Origin: JAVKSM01 sp039583705
Lineage (GTDB): Bacteria; Actinomycetota; Actinomycetes; Mycobacteriales; Pseudonocardiaceae
DNA: 15,331 bases
Assembly: GCA_039583705.1 (NCBI GenBank)
Contig: JAVKSM010000081.1
Span: 1-15,331 of the forward strand
Direction: 5' to 3'
The notes below the pieces were generated by a model. It had not been told where the DNA came from. It made no database searches and worked only from the letters and a program-made list of their open reading frames with translations. This document shows, one piece after another, positions 6,373-13,968 of this stretch (within the stretch, counting starts at the first letter, position 1; each line of letters starts with the position of its first letter). Made by a program: the position numbers and the translations under genes.

Positions 6373-7932
6373 TCACTCCCACTCGATGGTGCCGGGGGGC
6401 TTGCTCGTGACGTCGAGCACGACGCGGTTGACCTGCGCCACCTCGTTGGTGATCCGGGTCGATATCCGCTCCAGCACGTCGTAGGGCAACCGGGACCAGT
6501 CGGCGGTCATGGCGTCCTCGCTGGAGACCGGGCGCAGCACGACGGGGTGACCGTAGCTGCGGCCGTCGCCCTGCACCCCGACGCTGCGGACGTCGGCCAG
6601 CAGCACCACCGGACACTGCCAGATGTCGCGGTCCAGCCCGGCGGAGGTCAGCTCCTCGCGGACGATCGCGTCGGCCGCGCGCAGCGTGTCCAGCCGGTCG
6701 GCGGTGACCTCACCGACGACCCGGATCGCCAAGCCCGGCCCGGGGAACGGCTGGCGGTGCACGATCGTCTCCGGCAGCCCCAGCTCGACGCCGACCCGGC
6801 GCACCTCGTCCTTGAACAGCGCCCGCAGCGGCTCCACGAGGCGGAAAGCCAGGTCCTCCGGGAGACCGCCGACGTTGTGATGGCTCTTGATCCTCGCCGC
6901 GCCGGTGCCGCCGCCGGACTCCACGACGTCCGGGTAGAGCGTGCCCTGCACGAGGAACCCGACCGGCCCACTGGCCTCGGCCTGCACGTCGCGGGCGGCC
7001 GTTTCGAACACCCGGACGAACTCCCGACCGATGAGCGTGCGTTTCTCCTCCGGGTCGGTGACGCCGGCCAGCGCGTCGAGGAACCGGCGCCGGGCGTCGA
7101 CGGTCACCAGGCGGACGCCGGTGGCGGCCACGAAGTCGCGCTCCACCTGCGCCCGCTCACCGGACCGCAGCAGCCCGTGGTCGACGAACACGCACGTCAG
7201 CGCCTCGCCGATGGCGCGCTGCACGAGTGCCGCGGCCACGGCCGAGTCGACCCCGCCGGACAGGCCGCACACCGCCCGCCCGTCCCCCACCTGCGCGCGC
7301 ACCGCCGCCACGGCGTCGTCGATGACCGAAGCGGTAGTCCACTGTGGACGGATGCCGGCAACCTGGAGCAGGAACCGGCGCAGCACCTCCTGGCCGTGCG
7401 GGCTGTGCCCGACCTCGGGGTGGTACTGCACGCCGGCGAGGCGCCGCGCCACGTCCTCGAACGCCGCCACCGGCGCACCCGCGCTGGTCGCGGTGACCGT
7501 GAAACCCTCCGGCGCCTTGCTCACGACGTCGCCGTGGCTCATCCACACCGGGTGGTGGCCGGGAAGCTGCGCGTGCAGCACGCCGGCCTCGGAACACACC
7601 GCGAGGTCGGTGCGGCCGTACTCCCGGGTCCCGGTCCGCTCCACGGCGCCCCCCAGCGTTTCAGCCATCGCCTGGAAGCCGTAGCAGATGCCCAGGACCG
7701 GTACGCCGGCGTCGAACAGCCCCGGGTCGACCCGGGGCGCGCCCGGTTCGTGGACGCTCGCGGGTCCGCCGGAGAGCACGACCGCGGCCGGGTCACGGGC
7801 CAGCAGCGCCTCGACCGGCGCCGTGTGCGGCACCACCTCGGAGTAGACCTGCGCCTCGCGCACCCGGCGCGCGATGAGCTGGGCGTACTGGGCGCCGTAG
7901 TCGACGACCAGTACCGGGCGCGGTGGGCTCAC
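6373..7932 (-). CDS. guaA: GMP synthase (glutamine-hydrolysing)
   Basis: GuaA makes GMP from XMP, ATP and glutamine, the last step of guanine nucleotide synthesis, in the cytoplasm. The 519 residues match the family's usual length. The N-terminal class I glutamine amidotransferase domain (~1-190) shows the catalytic triad: Cys83 in GICYGFQAMA, His171 and Glu173 in YHPEVGHSP. The ATP-pyrophosphatase domain begins at ~200 with the P-loop SGGVDS (225-230). The C-terminal GMP synthase domain contains IKSHHNVGGLPEDL and QPFPGPGLAIRV, and the protein ends in GTIEWE. GTG 7932 is the start because the following residues (PVLVVDYGAQYAQLI) are the normal N-terminus; the ribosome site is weak. The open frame continues far upstream, but that part is antisense to the lipoprotein and exporter genes and is not used. 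Confidence 0.98.
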   Translation of the reverse strand: MSPPRPVLVVDYGAQYAQLIARRVREAQVYSEVVPHTAPVEALLARDPAAVVLSGGPASVHEPGAPRVDPGLFDAGVPVLGICYGFQAMAETLGGAVERTGTREYGRTDLAVCSEAGVLHAQLPGHHPVWMSHGDVVSKAPEGFTVTATSAGAPVAAFEDVARRLAGVQYHPEVGHSPHGQEVLRRFLLQVAGIRPQWTTASVIDDAVAAVRAQVGDGRAVCGLSGGVDSAVAAALVQRAIGEALTCVFVDHGLLRSGERAQVERDFVAATGVRLVTVDARRRFLDALAGVTDPEEKRTLIGREFVRVFETAARDVQAEASGPVGFLVQGTLYPDVVESGGGTGAARIKSHHNVGGLPEDLAFRLVEPLRALFKDEVRRVGVELGLPETIVHRQPFPGPGLAIRVVGEVTADRLDTLRAADAIVREELTSAGLDRDIWQCPVVLLADVRSVGVQGDGRSYGHPVVLRPVSSEDAMTADWSRLPYDVLERISTRITNEVAQVNRVVLDVTSKPPGTIEWE

Positions 7933-8055
7933 CTGGCGAGGATACGGAGCGCGTGCCTCGTCGGCGGGCCCGCGCCCCCAGCCCCGTATTGTCGCTGTGA
8001 CCACGGGTAGGTGGTTGGTGACGGACGGGGGCCGGCGCCAGGAGAGGAGAGGAAG

Positions 8056-8643
8056 ATGTCTGAGAAACGGGTGGGCGAACTCGGCCCACAGTGGCGCCGG
8101 TCGCGCGGGCGGCGCGGATGGCCGAAGTGGCGCAGCGGTGGCCTGGCCGGCGCTGTGGTGCTCTTCGCGCTCGCCCTGGCCGCCTGCGGGGGCGGGGGTG
8201 GCGGCGCGGCTCCGTCCAGCACCAGCGCGCCGACCACCAGCGCGCCGACCACGAGCCCAGCCCCGTCCGGGAACGCGGACGCACAGATCAAGCAGGACTA
8301 CGTCAGGTTCTTCGACGGCCGGACCCCGGCCGACACCAAGATCGCGCTGCTGCAGAACGGCCAGCAGTTCGCCCAGGTCATCCGGGCCCAGTCGCAGTCC
8401 CCGCTGGCCCAGCAGACCACCGCGCAGGTCGGCGGCGTGCGGGTCAACGGAACGCAGGCTGCGGTGACCTACACCGTCCTCATCGCCGGGAAACCGGCGT
8501 TGGCGAACCAGACCGGTACCGCGGTCCTGGTGAACGGGAGCTGGAAGGTCGGCGAGCAGAGCTTCTGCAGCCTGCTGTCCCTGCAGGGCCAGGCTCCCCC
8601 ACCCTGTCCTCCGGTCCCGTCCACCGCACCCACCACGAGATGA
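8056..8643 (+). CDS. Lipoprotein with Mtb12-like domain
   Basis: This 195-residue predicted lipoprotein has a long basic N-region, a hydrophobic core (~31-42) and a lipobox LAAC with Cys44, followed by a Gly run and a Thr/Ser/Ala/Pro linker (TSAPTTSAPTT). The folded part (~70-180) resembles the NTF2-like domain of the mycobacterial low-molecular-weight antigen Mtb12: KIALLQNGQQFAQVI, then a VRVNGTQAAVTYTVLIAG strand pair and GSWKVGEQSFCSLLSL. A Pro-rich tail ends it. ATG 8056 follows a GGAGAGGAGAGGAAG purine run. The lipoprotein should sit on the outer face of the membrane. The exporter gene starts 16 bases after its stop, so the two are probably co-transcribed. The Mtb12 assignment is by pattern and no ligand is known. 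Confidence 0.85.
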   Translation: MSEKRVGELGPQWRRSRGRRGWPKWRSGGLAGAVVLFALALAACGGGGGGAAPSSTSAPTTSAPTTSPAPSGNADAQIKQDYVRFFDGRTPADTKIALLQNGQQFAQVIRAQSQSPLAQQTTAQVGGVRVNGTQAAVTYTVLIAGKPALANQTGTAVLVNGSWKVGEQSFCSLLSLQGQAPPPCPPVPSTAPTTR

Positions 8644-8659
8644 GGTCGGACCCGCAAGG

Positions 8660-10273
8660 GTGAGCACGGCAACGGGCACCGGGCTGTCTGCGCCGCGACG
8701 ACGCGCGGCGCTGGCGACGCTGTGCACGGTGCTGTTCCTGACGTTCCTGGACACCACCGTGGTGAGCGTCGCGCTGGCCGACGTCCAGCAGGAGCTGCAC
8801 GCCGGGGTCAGCGCCCTGCAGTGGGTGGTGAACGGGTACGCCCTGGTGTTCGCCAGCCTGATGCTGGCCGGCGGCGCTCTCGGCGACCGGTTCGGTCGCA
8901 AGCGGGTGATGCTCGGTGGGGTCGCGATGTTCTGCGCCGGATCGGTGGTCGCCGCGCTGGCGCCGAGCACCGGGGTACTGATCGCGGGTCGGGTGGTGAT
9001 GGGGTTCGGGGCCGCGGCCTCCGAGCCCGGCACGCTCTCGGTGATCCGTCAGCTCTACCCGGACCGGCGGGGGCGGGCCCGGGCGCTGGGCGGCTGGTCG
9101 GCGGTCTCCGGGCTGGCGCTGGCGTTGGGGCCGGTGATCGGTGGCGCGATCGTCGGGTTCGCCGGCTGGCGCGGGGTGTTCTGGTTCAACTTCGCGTTCG
9201 GCCTCTGCGCGCTGGTGGCCGCCGCCGCCACGGTGCCGGAGAGCGCGGACCCGAGCGGCCGCCGGCTGGACCGGTGGGGCCTGGTCCTCGGCGTCGCCGC
9301 GCTGGTCGCCGGGGTCTACGCGGTGATCGACGGCGAGCAGCGCGGCTACACCACCTGGTGGATCGTCGCGCTGCTCGCCTTCGCGGTCGTGGCCGGCGCC
9401 GGGTTCGTGCTCGTCGAGAGCCGGGTCGACGACCCGCTGATGGACCCCGCCTACTTCCGCAACAGCACCTACGCGGGAGCCAACGCGGCGGCTTTCGGCA
9501 CGTTCTTCGGCGTGTTCGCGCTGTTCTTCTTCGTCGCGCTCTACGTCCGGATCATCGTCGGGCAGACCTCCTACGAGGTCGCGCTGGAGTTCCTGCCCAT
9601 GGCGGCGGCGATGATCGTGACCTCGGCGCTGACCGGGTTCTGGGTGGCGCGCGCGGGTCCGCGGCTGCCGATGGCGCTCGGCTGCGGGCTCGGCGCGGCC
9701 GGCATCCTGCTCACCGAGGTGGTGTTGGGCCCGCAGGTGTCGGTCTCCAGCCTCGCCGGGACGATGGCGCTCGCCGGTGTCGGCTTCGGCATGGCGCTGG
9801 TGCCGGTCACCTCCGCCGCCCTCAACGCGGTGCCCGCCCAGCGGTCCGGGATGGCGGCGTCCACCACCAACACCAGCCGGGAGCTCGGAGCGGTCTTCGG
9901 GGTGGCCGTGCTCGGCGCTCTGGTCAACGCGCAGCTCGGCACGCAACTGCGCGGCCGGTTGCACCAGCTCGGCATCCCCGCGCAGTTCCAGTCGATCGTC
10001 GTGAACGCGGTCGAGCACGGCGGCCTGCCGTCCAGCGGGTCGGCGGTGAACAACCCGGCCGCCGCCGCCCACGCCTCGCTCGTCCAGCAGGTCATCCAGG
10101 CGGCGTACGCGGCGTTCTCCGCGGGGCTGACCATCGCGCTGCTGGTGTCGGGCGCCATCCTGCTCGCCGTCGGCATCCTCGCGTTCCTCGTCGTCCGGGG
10201 CACCCCCACTCCGTCGGCGTCCGCAGCCGGCGGGCGCGGCGAGCAGGAGTTCACCGGAGACGGCCGCCCGTAG
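8660..10273 (+). CDS. MFS transporter, DHA2 (EmrB/QacA) drug:H+ antiporter family
   Basis: This 537-residue polytopic membrane protein has about 14 TM segments, as expected for DHA2. Visible motifs are the TM1 motif with LDTTVVSVALADVQ (Asp31), motif A GDRFGRKR in the TM2-3 loop (~75-82), and the antiporter motif C region GWSAVSGLALALGPVIGGAI (~145-164). Relatives expel drugs, dyes, antibiotics or lipids using the proton gradient. The GTG 8660 start gives a normal ~15-residue cytoplasmic N-terminus, though its ribosome site is poor, fitting coupling to the lipoprotein gene 16 bp upstream. The C-terminus is a short polar tail. No TetR-type regulator is adjacent. Its stop codon abuts the stop of the decayed minus-strand oxidase (TAGCTA). 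Substrate is unknown. Confidence 0.93.
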   Translation: MSTATGTGLSAPRRRAALATLCTVLFLTFLDTTVVSVALADVQQELHAGVSALQWVVNGYALVFASLMLAGGALGDRFGRKRVMLGGVAMFCAGSVVAALAPSTGVLIAGRVVMGFGAAASEPGTLSVIRQLYPDRRGRARALGGWSAVSGLALALGPVIGGAIVGFAGWRGVFWFNFAFGLCALVAAAATVPESADPSGRRLDRWGLVLGVAALVAGVYAVIDGEQRGYTTWWIVALLAFAVVAGAGFVLVESRVDDPLMDPAYFRNSTYAGANAAAFGTFFGVFALFFFVALYVRIIVGQTSYEVALEFLPMAAAMIVTSALTGFWVARAGPRLPMALGCGLGAAGILLTEVVLGPQVSVSSLAGTMALAGVGFGMALVPVTSAALNAVPAQRSGMAASTTNTSRELGAVFGVAVLGALVNAQLGTQLRGRLHQLGIPAQFQSIVVNAVEHGGLPSSGSAVNNPAAAAHASLVQQVIQAAYAAFSAGLTIALLVSGAILLAVGILAFLVVRGTPTPSASAAGGRGEQEFTGDGRP

Positions 10274-10593
10274 CTACCTGGCGGGGATGCGGAGCGCCGC
10301 GGGAGCGTCGGCCGGCACGACCGGGTGCCGCGGGGGGAGCCGGTCCAGCCGCCGGTAGGGCTGCCCGGCGCGGGACGCGGGCCGGGCCCGCCGGCCTCGG
10401 GCCAGTACGCGCAGGAACGTGGTGATCGAGGTGTCCAGCGACTGCATGACCAGCACGATGACCGTCCGCTCGCTCCACCGCCGCAGCGACAGCAGCCGCA
10501 GCAGCGGCCGCGGGTTGCGGGGTGCCGGCGACGAGGACGACCTGGGCCGCGCTGAACGTCCGCTCCGGCGCCCGCAGCCGGGCGTCGGTGGCC
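10274..10593 (-). pseudogene. Remnant of a cholesterol-oxidase-like GMC oxidoreductase (choD type)
   Basis: Two pieces of one protein family are visible in different minus-strand frames. The first, at about 10562-10521, reads RTFSAAQVVLVAGT, matching the segment that leads to the FAD-domain Ala-Gly-Thr in cholesterol-oxidase-like GMC enzymes. The second, from about 10510 down to 10400, reads LLRLLSLRRWSERTVIVLVM then QSLDTSITTFLR, the characteristic stretch before the C-terminal region. In intact enzymes these are separated by roughly a hundred residues, so an internal deletion joins them out of frame near 10515-10520. The N-terminal FAD-binding GxGxxG region is absent, and the end after GQPY is unrecognisable. 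In mycobacteria choD lies in the same neighbourhood as guaA, so this is likely an ancestral neighbour in decay. Extents are approximate. Confidence 0.75.
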
Positions 10594-10648
10594 GGTGATC
10601 CTCACCCGCCCCCCGGTGATCCTCACCCGCCCCCCGGTGATCCTCACC
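10594..10648. repeat. 21-bp tandem repeat with three GGTGATCCTCACC cores
   Basis: Three identical 13-bp cores, GGTGATCCTCACC, start at 10594, 10615 and 10636, exactly 21 bp apart, separated by CGCCCCCC. Each core is an inverted repeat (GGTGA-TCC-TCACC). A 21-bp spacing is two helical turns, so the cores face the same side of the DNA. The block sits at the broken end of the oxidase remnant and about 95 bp before the glycosyltransferase start. It could be tandem operators or an expanded intergenic repeat. Confidence 0.88.
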
Positions 10649-10743
10649 CACCTGTCGGCAGCCGGGGACCGGGCGACCTTAGGCTGTCTGGCCAGTCACC
10701 GCGTGATCCATTGAACGGATGCACGGATGAAAGGGGGTCCTTG

Positions 10744-13008
10744 GTGAGGGACGGCGCGACGCAAGGCACCGGGTCCACGTGGGTTGTAGCGGGAGCGGAA
10801 CCCGGTCCGGGTGGTCCTGAACCGGAACCGGCCGACGGCGTCGCTTTTCCTGATCACCTGAAGGTGGCGCACCGGGGCGCCCTCCCGGGCTTCCGGTCAC
10901 CTCGGGATCGCGCCATGTGGTCGCTGGTGGCCCTCGCCCTCGTGGTGAGCGGGCTGTTCGTCGCCGTGGACCTAGTCTACAACCAGGGTCACCTCATTGC
11001 TCCGCTGGACGACACCTACATCCATCTGCAGTACGCCCGCCAGCTCGGCGCCGGCCACTTCCTCCAGTACAACACCGGCGACCCGATGAGCACGGGAGCG
11101 AGCAGCCTGCTCTACGTCCTCATTCTGGGCGCGGCGTGGGCGGTGGGGTTCCACGGCACGCTCCTCCTGGCCTTCGCGGTCGGGTTCGGGATGCTCTGCT
11201 TCGCGGTGACCACCGGCTGCGTCTACAGCCTGGGTCACCGGCTCGTCGGCCGTGCCACGGGGCTGGCCGCCGGGTTGCTCGTGGCGCTGAGCGGCCCGCT
11301 GGCGTGGGGGGTGACGAGCGGGATGGAGGTTGGGCTGGTGGCGCTGCTGACGACCGGCAGCGTGCTCGCCCTCGTGACGGAGACACCGCGACGCCGTTTC
11401 GTGGTCACCCCGGTCGTTGCCACCCTGCTGGCGCTCGCCCGGCCCGAGGGCCTCGTCTTCGCCGCCGCGTTGTGCGGGGCGATGCTGTGGACCGTCGGCG
11501 TCGACGTGTCCCGCCACGCCACGCCGTGGTCGCGCGGCCTGCCGTGGGCGGGGTACGCGCTGTTTCCGCTGGTCGCGGGCGCGGCCCAGCTGGTGTTCTT
11601 CCGGTTGGCCACCGGCTCGGCGGCGCCCAACGGCGTCGTGGCGAAGTCGTGGCTTTACCAGCCCGTGCTCTACCCGACCGAGGCCGCAGCCCATATGTCC
11701 GACGCCATCGCAACGTTGCTCGCGGTGCTGGCCGGGGTGAGCACCCAGGAGTACATGTTCCCTGGAGCGGTCGCGCTTGTCGTGCTGGGTCTGCTGTACC
11801 TGGCGCTCGTCCGGCCGGAGTGGCGGACGCTGGCGGTCGCGGTCGGCGTCGGGCTCGGCGCGGTGGTGGTGGCCGAGTCCACGCTCGTGACACTCATCGG
11901 ACAACACCTTCGCTATGTCCAGCCGTTCTTCCCGCTCTTCCTGCTGCTGGCCGTCATGGGCCTGCGCGGGCTGACACTCGCGATCGCCGCGAGACGTGTC
12001 CGCCGGCTTGTCTTCGCCGGCCTGTTCGGGACCGCCCTGCTCTTCTCGGTCGCGCTGTTGCCCACGTGGGGGCTGCGCCTCGGCGCGGAGTCGGCCGTGA
12101 TCCGCGGCAACCAGGTCACGATCGCGAACTGGCTGCGCCACAACATCCCGTCGGGCGCCCCGATTGCGGTCAACGACGTCGGCGCCACCGCCTACTTCAG
12201 CGGCCACCCGATCGTCGACCTCATCGGACTGACCAGCGACGGGCTGGCCGAGGCCACCCGCAACGGCCCGGGCGCCCTGTACGAGGCGCTGCGCCACCTG
12301 CCCGGCAACCGGCGCCCCGCCTACTTCTCGATCTTCGACTCCTGGAGCGTCCACGACCTGGTCGACGCCGGCGTGTTGGGAACCGGCCCGATCTTCACCT
12401 TCGACGACAAGTCCCCGCCGTTCTCGCAGGGAGCCGTCGACGCGATGTGCGGCGGCGGCCCGACCTGCGCGGTCAGCGTCTACCGCGCCGACTGGAGCCT
12501 GGCCGGGACCGGGGACAACCCCACGTCGCCACCGCCGGGGACCGTCCGGGACCACCTCAACGTCGGTGACCTCGCCAGCGAAGCCGCCCACGACTACCGG
12601 CCCCACCTGGCGAACATCGGGACCCAACCGATCACCTTGGTGCGGACCGTGGACCTCGGCGGCGGCCGCCGTGTGGTCGACAGCGCCCGCCACATCATCG
12701 GAGGCGAAACGTTCACGGCCTCCCACCTGCTGCCCGGCCGACCCGTCACGATCACCGCCCGGATCGACGCCGCCCAGCCGTGGCCCGACCGAAGCACCGG
12801 TTCCCGGGCCGTCGCGGTGTCCGTGGGAGGCACACCGGTGGGCACATGGGACTGGCCGGGTACCGGAAACGGTTGGCGGGAGTACACCTTCGTCATCCCC
12901 GCGCGGCTGGTCACCGGACCGTCGCTGGGCATCCAGATCGGACCGCTGCAACCGCTCCTCGGGCCCTACCCGGACTACGAGTCCTTCGGATACTGGTTCA
13001 GCCAGTGA
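10744..13008 (+). CDS. GT-C fold membrane glycosyltransferase with C-terminal soluble domain
   Basis: This 754-residue integral membrane protein has a polar N-terminus (~1-56), a first TM (~58-77), then an outward loop carrying an acidic pair (Asp89-Asp90 in APLDDTYIHLQYARQLGAG) and GDPMSTGASSLLYVL. This is the layout of GT-C enzymes that use polyprenyl-phosphate sugars, and resembles the DDAYI...NLA.G...GY(T/S) pattern of AftB-like arabinofuranosyltransferases and relatives. About ten TM segments follow to ~445. Next comes an extracytoplasmic part with IAVNDVGATAYFSGHPIVDL (~475-495), common in this group, and a final ~150 residues that look like beta strands, possibly a sugar-binding module. 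GTG 10744 is preceded by AAGGGGG with good spacing. It probably glycosylates a cell-wall glycan, lipid or protein; the acceptor is unknown. Confidence 0.85.
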   Translation: MRDGATQGTGSTWVVAGAEPGPGGPEPEPADGVAFPDHLKVAHRGALPGFRSPRDRAMWSLVALALVVSGLFVAVDLVYNQGHLIAPLDDTYIHLQYARQLGAGHFLQYNTGDPMSTGASSLLYVLILGAAWAVGFHGTLLLAFAVGFGMLCFAVTTGCVYSLGHRLVGRATGLAAGLLVALSGPLAWGVTSGMEVGLVALLTTGSVLALVTETPRRRFVVTPVVATLLALARPEGLVFAAALCGAMLWTVGVDVSRHATPWSRGLPWAGYALFPLVAGAAQLVFFRLATGSAAPNGVVAKSWLYQPVLYPTEAAAHMSDAIATLLAVLAGVSTQEYMFPGAVALVVLGLLYLALVRPEWRTLAVAVGVGLGAVVVAESTLVTLIGQHLRYVQPFFPLFLLLAVMGLRGLTLAIAARRVRRLVFAGLFGTALLFSVALLPTWGLRLGAESAVIRGNQVTIANWLRHNIPSGAPIAVNDVGATAYFSGHPIVDLIGLTSDGLAEATRNGPGALYEALRHLPGNRRPAYFSIFDSWSVHDLVDAGVLGTGPIFTFDDKSPPFSQGAVDAMCGGGPTCAVSVYRADWSLAGTGDNPTSPPPGTVRDHLNVGDLASEAAHDYRPHLANIGTQPITLVRTVDLGGGRRVVDSARHIIGGETFTASHLLPGRPVTITARIDAAQPWPDRSTGSRAVAVSVGGTPVGTWDWPGTGNGWREYTFVIPARLVTGPSLGIQIGPLQPLLGPYPDYESFGYWFSQ

Positions 13009-13086
13009 CGACCCACTCGCGGACCGCGCTATCGTCGTAGGCGCAGCTGGTCGTTCGTGTCGGGAGACCGTACAGATCTGAGTAAT

Positions 13087-13092
13087 GGAGGT
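13087..13092 (+). promoter_or_regulatory. Ribosome binding site of the CdtB-like gene
   Basis: GGAGGT lies eight bases before GTG 13101. Just after it, TAA at 13092-13094 closes the same frame, so translation cannot begin further upstream. This fixes the N-terminus. Confidence 0.8.
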
Positions 13093-13100
13093 AAGCGCCC

Positions 13101-13880
13101 GTGGATATCATCACATGGAATGCGAACCGCGTCAACAGGTGGGATCTGTTATGGGCCGATGCGCGGGTGGCGGCGGGGCAGTGGGACGTCATCTGCCTGC
13201 AGGAAGCAGGTAACCCCGATCCGAACTGGACGCCCGCACAAGGTCCTGTATGGCAGCCGCAGGCAGGCCAACGTCGCACGATCGAGCCTATCGTGTGTCG
13301 TAGGTACACCTATCAGCCGCCCGGATACGGCGGCGCAACCCTGCATATCTGGCACGGCGAGTGGCCAAACCGGCAAAAGAACCACTTGGCGGTCATTACG
13401 AGGAACCCGTCGTCCTGGGTCGCCGACATATCCGGCCAGATGGGCGAGCGACCTGCCATTGCCATCAAGGTTCGGCTGAACTGGTCTCATGGTCTCGCCC
13501 CGACCGATGTCTTGGTTGGAACCGTACACATCATCGCCAACCGATCGAAGGCGCCGCAAGAGGTTTCGGAGATGCTTCCGTTCGTCGACGCGATGTGTGC
13601 TCACGCGGGTGTGGCCGGCTGGATACTTGCCGGCGACTTCAATTGTGATCCGACGACCATGATAAACAGCGTGCCCGTCGGGGCGCTGTGGCCGAACTTC
13701 CCAACCCACCAGAACACCGCGCAACCAATCGACTATGTACTGATGCAGCCAGCTCTGTACGGAACGTTTCTCGCAGTTCCGGGAATCGCGGGAAACTGGG
13801 CTCAGGGCACCACGGCTGTAAGCGATCACCTGCTGGTCGAGTACGCTCCGGCTAACGGACCGGCAATGCAGATCCTCTAG
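13101..13880 (+). CDS. CdtB-like endonuclease/exonuclease/phosphatase (DNase I fold)
   Basis: This 259-residue protein of the DNase I superfamily is closest in pattern to CdtB, the nuclease of cytolethal distending toxin. Active-site landmarks in order: Asn7 (TWNAN), Glu35 (CLQEAG), the CdtB-like NHLAVITRN segment (~94-102), His143 (GTVHIIANR), Asp179 and Asn181 (LAGDFNCDP), Asp211 (IDYVL), and Asp242-His243 (VSDHLLVEY). All expected metal and catalytic positions are present, so it should be an active phosphodiesterase or phosphatase. There is no signal peptide, and TAA two codons before the GTG excludes a longer form. No CdtA/CdtC, PltA/PltB or other delivery partner is in the window. By hand count 13141-13860 is about 61-62% GC, below its neighbours, and codon 17 is TTA. 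Together these suggest acquired DNA. Other fold members (sphingomyelinase, ordinary nuclease) remain possible. Confidence 0.85.
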   Translation: MDIITWNANRVNRWDLLWADARVAAGQWDVICLQEAGNPDPNWTPAQGPVWQPQAGQRRTIEPIVCRRYTYQPPGYGGATLHIWHGEWPNRQKNHLAVITRNPSSWVADISGQMGERPAIAIKVRLNWSHGLAPTDVLVGTVHIIANRSKAPQEVSEMLPFVDAMCAHAGVAGWILAGDFNCDPTTMINSVPVGALWPNFPTHQNTAQPIDYVLMQPALYGTFLAVPGIAGNWAQGTTAVSDHLLVEYAPANGPAMQIL

Positions 13881-13968
13881 CCACGAGAAGGGCCGTCAGG
13901 CGGCACCCCGTCCTGTCGCATCCGACGGGTGTACACGGAGGCGCTGTGCGAGTTGTGGGCGGCCACGT

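Noticed and set aside
7933..9033. Upstream extension of the guaA frame
   Set aside because: GuaA normally begins at the PVLVVDYGAQY segment. The extension is antisense to the lipoprotein and exporter genes.
10594..10648. CRISPR-like array
   Set aside because: The spacers are identical 8-base C-rich runs, not unique 30-40 bp spacers, and no cas genes are present.
10972..12951. Long minus-strand open frame opposite the glycosyltransferase
   Set aside because: Composition is Arg/Gly/Gln/Asp-rich with no domain, and the plus strand encodes a clear TM protein. It is a GC-driven antisense shadow.
13149..13829. Minus-strand open frame opposite the CdtB-like gene
   Set aside because: The plus strand carries the ordered catalytic motifs and a strong ribosome site. 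The antisense frame has neither.
13928..13937. GTGTACAC palindrome upstream of the recombinase as an attachment site
   Set aside because: Position and GTAC content recall serine-integrase sites, but there are no longer flanking arms or a second copy in the window. It is too short to call.
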